From Streptacidiphilus anmyonensis (lineage in GTDB: Bacteria > Actinomycetota > Actinomycetes > Streptomycetales > Streptomycetaceae), in NCBI RefSeq assembly GCF_000787855.1, contig NZ_BBPQ01000003.1, forward strand, positions 169,914-204,209: 34,296 nucleotides of DNA, given 5' to 3'. The notes beneath the pieces are model-generated. The model saw nothing but the letters and a program-made list of their open reading frames with translations, did no database searches and was not told the DNA's origin. Shown one piece after another: positions 30,641 through 34,296 of the stretch. The translations under genes and the position numbers were made by a program. Each line of letters opens with the position of its first letter. Position 1 is the stretch's first letter.

Positions 30641-31509
30641 GGCTGCCGCGCCGCCGCAGGATCCCGCGGTACGTCCTGGTGCTGGCCCTGGTCGCCGTGC
30701 TCTGCGGCACCGGCATCGGCCTCTACCTCAACGAGCGCAACAGCCGCCAGCAGGTCAGCGTCGTGGGCAACCCCACCGCCGAGGACTGGATCGAACTCGA
30801 CGTCACCGCCCAGGGCGTGGACACCTCCGCCCTGGAGCTGTCGCTCTCCGTCGTCGCCATCCCGCACGGGAGCCTCGCCGCGGAGCCGGACTCCCTGGTC
30901 TTCACCCGTGACGTCGAGATCACCTCCGTGGGCCTGACGACGTCGTCCTTCCACACCACGCCGGGAGACGTCGCCCCGCTCCAGGTCGTCACGGCCGGGC
31001 TCAACAACGGCACTCCCACCGACTATCCGTTCGACCACTACGACGTCTCCGCCGGCTGGGTGGCCACCGACCAGGGGCGGCCCGTCCCGCTGTCGCTCAC
31101 CTACACCGACTCCGACCCGTTCTTCCTGGTCCGCCCCACCAAGTCGGCCGCCGGCGGCACCGTCGCGCGGTTGGACGCGCGGGCCGGGCGGACCCGGGCC
31201 ACCTTCATTCTGGCCTGGTTCATGATGGCGGCCATGTGGGCGCTGGCCCTCGCCGTCCTCGGCGGCGCGGAGGTCCTCGCCCGCAAGCGCCAGGGGGTGG
31301 TCTGGCCGGCGCTGGGCTGGATGGCGGCCACCCTGTTCGCCCTGGTCGGGCTGCGCAACGCCGCGCCCGGAGGGCCGCCCATCGGCTCGTTGATGGACTA
31401 CGTCGCCTTCTTCTGGGCCGAGGGCATCATCGCCGCCAGCCTGGCCGTCACGGTCGCCCTCGCCGTCCGCAACGAGCGCCGCGACATGGCCGCCGACGGA
31501 AGCCGGTAA
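30637..31509 (+). CDS. DUF4436 membrane protein
   Basis: A 290-residue membrane protein with one N-terminal segment (YVLVLALVAVLCGTGIGLYL), a ~155-residue external beta-rich domain (about 35-190), then three or four C-terminal segments (FILAWFMMAAMWALALAVLGGAEVLA, VVWPALGWMAATLFALVGL, YVAFFWAEGIIAASLAVTVALAV). The LxxAAPGGPPIGSLMDYVAFFWAE block is typical of DUF4436, whose function is unknown. GTG 30637 overlaps the stop of deiminase copy 3 (GTGA), so the two are translationally coupled and probably work together at the membrane, perhaps as anchor, sensor or transporter for the product. Confidence 0.88.
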   Translation: MRLPRRRRIPRYVLVLALVAVLCGTGIGLYLNERNSRQQVSVVGNPTAEDWIELDVTAQGVDTSALELSLSVVAIPHGSLAAEPDSLVFTRDVEITSVGLTTSSFHTTPGDVAPLQVVTAGLNNGTPTDYPFDHYDVSAGWVATDQGRPVPLSLTYTDSDPFFLVRPTKSAAGGTVARLDARAGRTRATFILAWFMMAAMWALALAVLGGAEVLARKRQGVVWPALGWMAATLFALVGLRNAAPGGPPIGSLMDYVAFFWAEGIIAASLAVTVALAVRNERRDMAADGSR

Positions 31510-31654
31510 CGACGCGCGGAGCCGAACGCGCGGCGGCCGCAGATGAACTGAGGGGTTCTCGGGCGTCCCGCGCGTTTCCCTGCCGGTTGCCGACTGTGCA
31601 ACCGGCCGACCTGTTCCGACACGCCCACGAGGGCCCACAATCGAGTGCCCGAGC

Positions 31655-31720
31655 ATTGGGCTAGCCCAATAGTCCGGCAGTCCAACACCCCGGCAGCCCC
31701 AACAGCCCGACAGCCCACGC
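31655..31720. promoter_or_regulatory. Perfect palindrome followed by CCGGCAG repeats
   Basis: ATTGGGCTAGCCCAAT at 31655-31670 is a perfect 16-bp palindrome containing CTAG, a rare tetramer in this DNA. From about 31674 to 31720 follow three imperfect 16-base units built on CCGGCAG/CCCGACAG. They lie in the 31510-31774 gap before the secreted phosphoesterase. No PHO box (GTTCACC repeats) was seen there. Confidence 0.5.
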
Positions 31721-31774
31721 GCAGCTCCATGCAGGTCCCGTCATGCGCCCCCCTCCGTCAGAAGGACGCCCGCG

Positions 31775-34237
31775 ATGAGACGATCCGCCCCGCCGTCGCC
31801 CACCACCGCACGACGCACGTCCCGGCCACGCCCGGCGACCCTCGCCGCCGCCGCGCTGACCGCGCTGGCCGCCGCCGTCACGCCCGCCCTCGTCGGGCCC
31901 GCCCAGTCCGCCTCGGCCGCCACCCAGAGCGCGAACCTGCTGCTCAACGGCAACGCCGAGACCTCGCAGTGCAGTCCGGGCGGCTGGGAGGAGACCACCG
32001 TCCCCGGCTGGCAGATCACCTCCGGCGACCCGGTCGTCAACTGCTACGGCGTGCCCACCGGCGCCTCCACCAGCACGCCGGGCTCGCCGACCAAGGGCAC
32101 CGCCTACTTCCAGGGCGGCTCGCGCGGCTCCTCCGAGATGACGCAGGCCACCGACGTCTCCTCGGCCGCCACCGCGATCGACGCGGGCGGCGTCCACGCC
32201 ACCCTCTCCGCCTGGCTCGGCGGCGTCAGCAGCTACAACGACGCCGCCGCGGTCACCATCACCTACCGCAACGCCGCCGGCGCCTCGCTCGGCACCGCCT
32301 CGATCGGCCCGGTGCTCGCCGCCGACCGCGGCAGCACCACCGAGTTCCTCCAGCGCAGCACCACCGCGGCCGTGCCCGCGGGGACCCGCTCCATCCTCAC
32401 CACCGTCGACTTCACCATGACCGGCACCCAGAACGACGGCATGGCCGACGACCTGTCCCTCACCCTGGACACCCCGACCACCGCACCGACGCTGAACGTG
32501 CCCGCGTCGACGGTGCCCGGGTACGACCACGTCTTCGTCGTGATGATGGAGAACAACAACTACTCCGCGTCCTCCAACACCGCCGACGGCGGCGCGGGCA
32601 TCATCGGCAACTCCAGCGCGCCCTACATCAACAACACCCTGGTGCCGATGGGCTCGCTGCTGACCAACTACCACGCCAACACGCACAGTTCCGACCCGAA
32701 CTACGAGGCCATCGCGTTCGGCAACTCCTACGGGCGCAGCAACAACAGCAACCCCGGCGCCGACTGCATCACCAACACCGCCTGCGCGGCGACCAACAAC
32801 GGCCTCAACGACAACCTCGACGCGGCCGGCAAGAGCTGGAAGCAGTACGTCCAGAGCCAGACCAGCAACTGCCAGACCGGCAACAGCGGCAACTACGAGT
32901 CCGACGACGTCCCGTTCTACTACGACCCCAAGATGCAGAGCGACAACGCCTACTGCCAGGCGCACTGGCAGCCGCTGCCGCAGCTGCTGAACACCGACCT
33001 CAAGTCGACGTCCACCACTCCGGCCTTCGTCTGGGCCGACGCCGACTCCTGCAACGACATGGAGGGCTGCGGCATCGCCGCCGGCGACACCTGGCTCAGC
33101 CAGACGCTGCCGACCCTCTTCGCCTCCCCGGCCTGGACCCAGCAGAAGTCCCTGCTGGTCCTCACCTGGGACGAGGACGGCAGTGGCGGCCCCGGCGGCT
33201 TCGGCCCCGGCCAGAGCAACCAGGTCGCCACGATCGTGATCGGCTCGCAGGGCACGGTGAAGGCCGGCTACCAGGACGCCACCCGCTACGACCACTACAG
33301 CACCGCCCGCGTCATCGAGGGCGCGCTCGGCCTGCCGAGCATGACCAACAACGACAAGTGGGCCACCCCGTACAACGAGGTCTTCACCGGCGCCCAGTCG
33401 GGCGGCAACACGGTGACGGTCACCAACCCCGGCAGCCAGACCGCGACCGCGGGCACGGCGATCTCCTCGCTCCAGCTCGCCGGCAGCGACTCGGCGTCCG
33501 GGCAGACCCTCAGCTGGTCGGCCACCGGCCTGCCCGCCGGACTGTCCGTCAGCAGCTCCGGCGCGATCACCGGGACGCCGACCACGGCAGGCACCTACCA
33601 GGTGACCGCCACCGCGACCGACGGCACCGGCGCGTCCGGCTCGGCGGGCTTCACCTGGACGGTCGCCGCCTCCGGCACGGCGTTCCAGCTGCCGATCGCC
33701 AACCCGGGCGCGGAGACCGGCTCCTGCGGCAGCGGCACCGGCGGCTACCCGGCGCAGGCCTGGACCGCCACCTCCAACCTGCCGCAGCAGGTCTGCTACG
33801 GCGCGCCGTCCTACCCGACCACCGCCCAGGGCCCGAAGGCCCCGGCGACCCCCGGCAACGCCTTCTTCGACGGCGGCCCCTACGCGTCCTCGCAGATGAC
33901 GCAGACGGTCGACGTCAGCAGCCAGGCCGCGCAGATCGCGACCGGCACCCTGCCCTACAACCTCTCGGGCTGGATCGGCGGCTACAGCAGCCAGGGTGAC
34001 AAGGCCGGCGTCGTGGCGACGTTCCTGAACGCCTCCGGCACCTCCCTCGGCACCGCCACCCTGGCCCCCGTCACGGCGGCGCAGCGCAGCAACCAGACGG
34101 AGCTGCTCCTGGAGCAGGCCACCGGCACCGTCCCGCAGGGCACGACGTCGGTGAAGTTCACCGTCTCCTTCACCCGCTCGGCCGGGACCGACGACGACGG
34201 CTACGTCGACGACCTCGGCATGACGTTCGGCAGCTGA
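31775..34237 (+). CDS. Secreted phosphoesterase with flanking duplicated domains
   Basis: An 820-residue exported enzyme. A long signal peptide ends near residue 49 (SASAA). Residues ~52-232 form a beta-rich domain (NLLLNGNAET ... DGMADDLSLTLD). The phosphoesterase domain (acid phosphatase/phospholipase C-like, PF04185) spans about 248-545: DHVFVVMMENNNY with Asp251, Glu259 and Asn260, HSSDPNYEAIAFG, LLVLTWDEDG and DHYSTARVIEGALGLP. A putative Ig-like domain follows (about 555-645, AGTAISSLQL, GLPAGLSVSSSGAITGTPTTAGTY). The last ~165 residues repeat the first domain (PIANPGAET ... DGYVDDLGMTF). The flanking copies are probably glycan- or surface-binding. ATG 31775 has AGAAGGA upstream. Substrate may be a phosphomonoester or phospholipid. 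Confidence 0.92.
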   Translation: MRRSAPPSPTTARRTSRPRPATLAAAALTALAAAVTPALVGPAQSASAATQSANLLLNGNAETSQCSPGGWEETTVPGWQITSGDPVVNCYGVPTGASTSTPGSPTKGTAYFQGGSRGSSEMTQATDVSSAATAIDAGGVHATLSAWLGGVSSYNDAAAVTITYRNAAGASLGTASIGPVLAADRGSTTEFLQRSTTAAVPAGTRSILTTVDFTMTGTQNDGMADDLSLTLDTPTTAPTLNVPASTVPGYDHVFVVMMENNNYSASSNTADGGAGIIGNSSAPYINNTLVPMGSLLTNYHANTHSSDPNYEAIAFGNSYGRSNNSNPGADCITNTACAATNNGLNDNLDAAGKSWKQYVQSQTSNCQTGNSGNYESDDVPFYYDPKMQSDNAYCQAHWQPLPQLLNTDLKSTSTTPAFVWADADSCNDMEGCGIAAGDTWLSQTLPTLFASPAWTQQKSLLVLTWDEDGSGGPGGFGPGQSNQVATIVIGSQGTVKAGYQDATRYDHYSTARVIEGALGLPSMTNNDKWATPYNEVFTGAQSGGNTVTVTNPGSQTATAGTAISSLQLAGSDSASGQTLSWSATGLPAGLSVSSSGAITGTPTTAGTYQVTATATDGTGASGSAGFTWTVAASGTAFQLPIANPGAETGSCGSGTGGYPAQAWTATSNLPQQVCYGAPSYPTTAQGPKAPATPGNAFFDGGPYASSQMTQTVDVSSQAAQIATGTLPYNLSGWIGGYSSQGDKAGVVATFLNASGTSLGTATLAPVTAAQRSNQTELLLEQATGTVPQGTTSVKFTVSFTRSAGTDDDGYVDDLGMTFGS

Positions 34238-34296
34238 CGCGCCCGGCGCCGCTGCGGCGTCGCTCCACGGGAGGGGCGGCGGCCGGCCTTCGGGCC
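34238..34296. other. 3' flank
   Basis: 59 GC-rich bases after the phosphoesterase stop; a CGCCGC/GCGGCG stem may belong to a terminator. Nothing else can be called before the window ends. Confidence 0.4.

Noticed and set aside
31655-31670. Attachment site or insertion-sequence end
   Set aside because: No integrase, transposase or matching second copy is present in the window.

Overview
The window is high-GC actinobacterial DNA, most likely from a Streptomycetaceae relative (Streptomyces, Kitasatospora or Streptacidiphilus type). Pointers are a SmeA/SffA-like sporulation pair, an SCO4226-type nickel-binding protein, an actinobacterial c-di-AMP riboswitch ahead of an NlpC/P60 hydrolase, an ECF41 sigma factor, GTG/TTG starts, coupled stop/start overlaps and several apparently leaderless genes. 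I see no tRNA, rRNA, CRISPR array, insertion sequence or prophage. I read it as chromosomal accessory or arm-like DNA with about thirty genes.

Layout. 89-2946: an APC-type amino-acid permease downstream of a LysR regulator, with a divergent YCII-like small protein. 3004-4906: an FtsK/SpoIIIE-like ATPase with a degenerate P-loop, and its small membrane partner (SmeA/SffA-like). 5224-8002: single genes (ankyrin protein, GNAT acetyltransferase, DoxX membrane protein, hotdog thioesterase) and a 535-base gap holding a 50-bp tandem repeat. 8121-12299: a signalling operon of a double-FHA ABC transporter, an SH3-like protein and a soluble Ser/Thr kinase, recalling mycobacterial Rv1747/PknF. 12383-14732: an autoregulated YtrA-type GntR/ABC transporter operon. 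14841-18942: uronate catabolism, with an IclR regulator, KdgD (5-dehydro-4-deoxyglucarate dehydratase), uronate dehydrogenase and an uncharacterised enzyme-like protein coupled to kdgD.

19075-23336: small conserved proteins, a PEMT/ICMT-like membrane methyltransferase, the riboswitch-controlled NlpC/P60 endopeptidase and a PP2C-like protein. 23359-24942: a carboxymuconolactone-decarboxylase protein divergent from its likely ECF41 sigma factor. 24974-26110: a secreted GH18-like protein.

26224-31509 is the most interesting block. A TetR regulator is followed by three agmatine-deiminase/peptidylarginine-deiminase paralogues (two Tat-type lipoproteins around one cytosolic copy) and a DUF4436 membrane protein. 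A 16-bp palindrome GACTGAAAATTCAGTC overlaps the deiminase promoter and recurs with 15/16 identity ahead of the TetR gene, so this looks like a self-contained regulon for processing a guanidino compound or arginine peptide at the cell surface. The window closes with a secreted 820-aa phosphoesterase whose catalytic domain lies between two copies of the same beta-rich domain.
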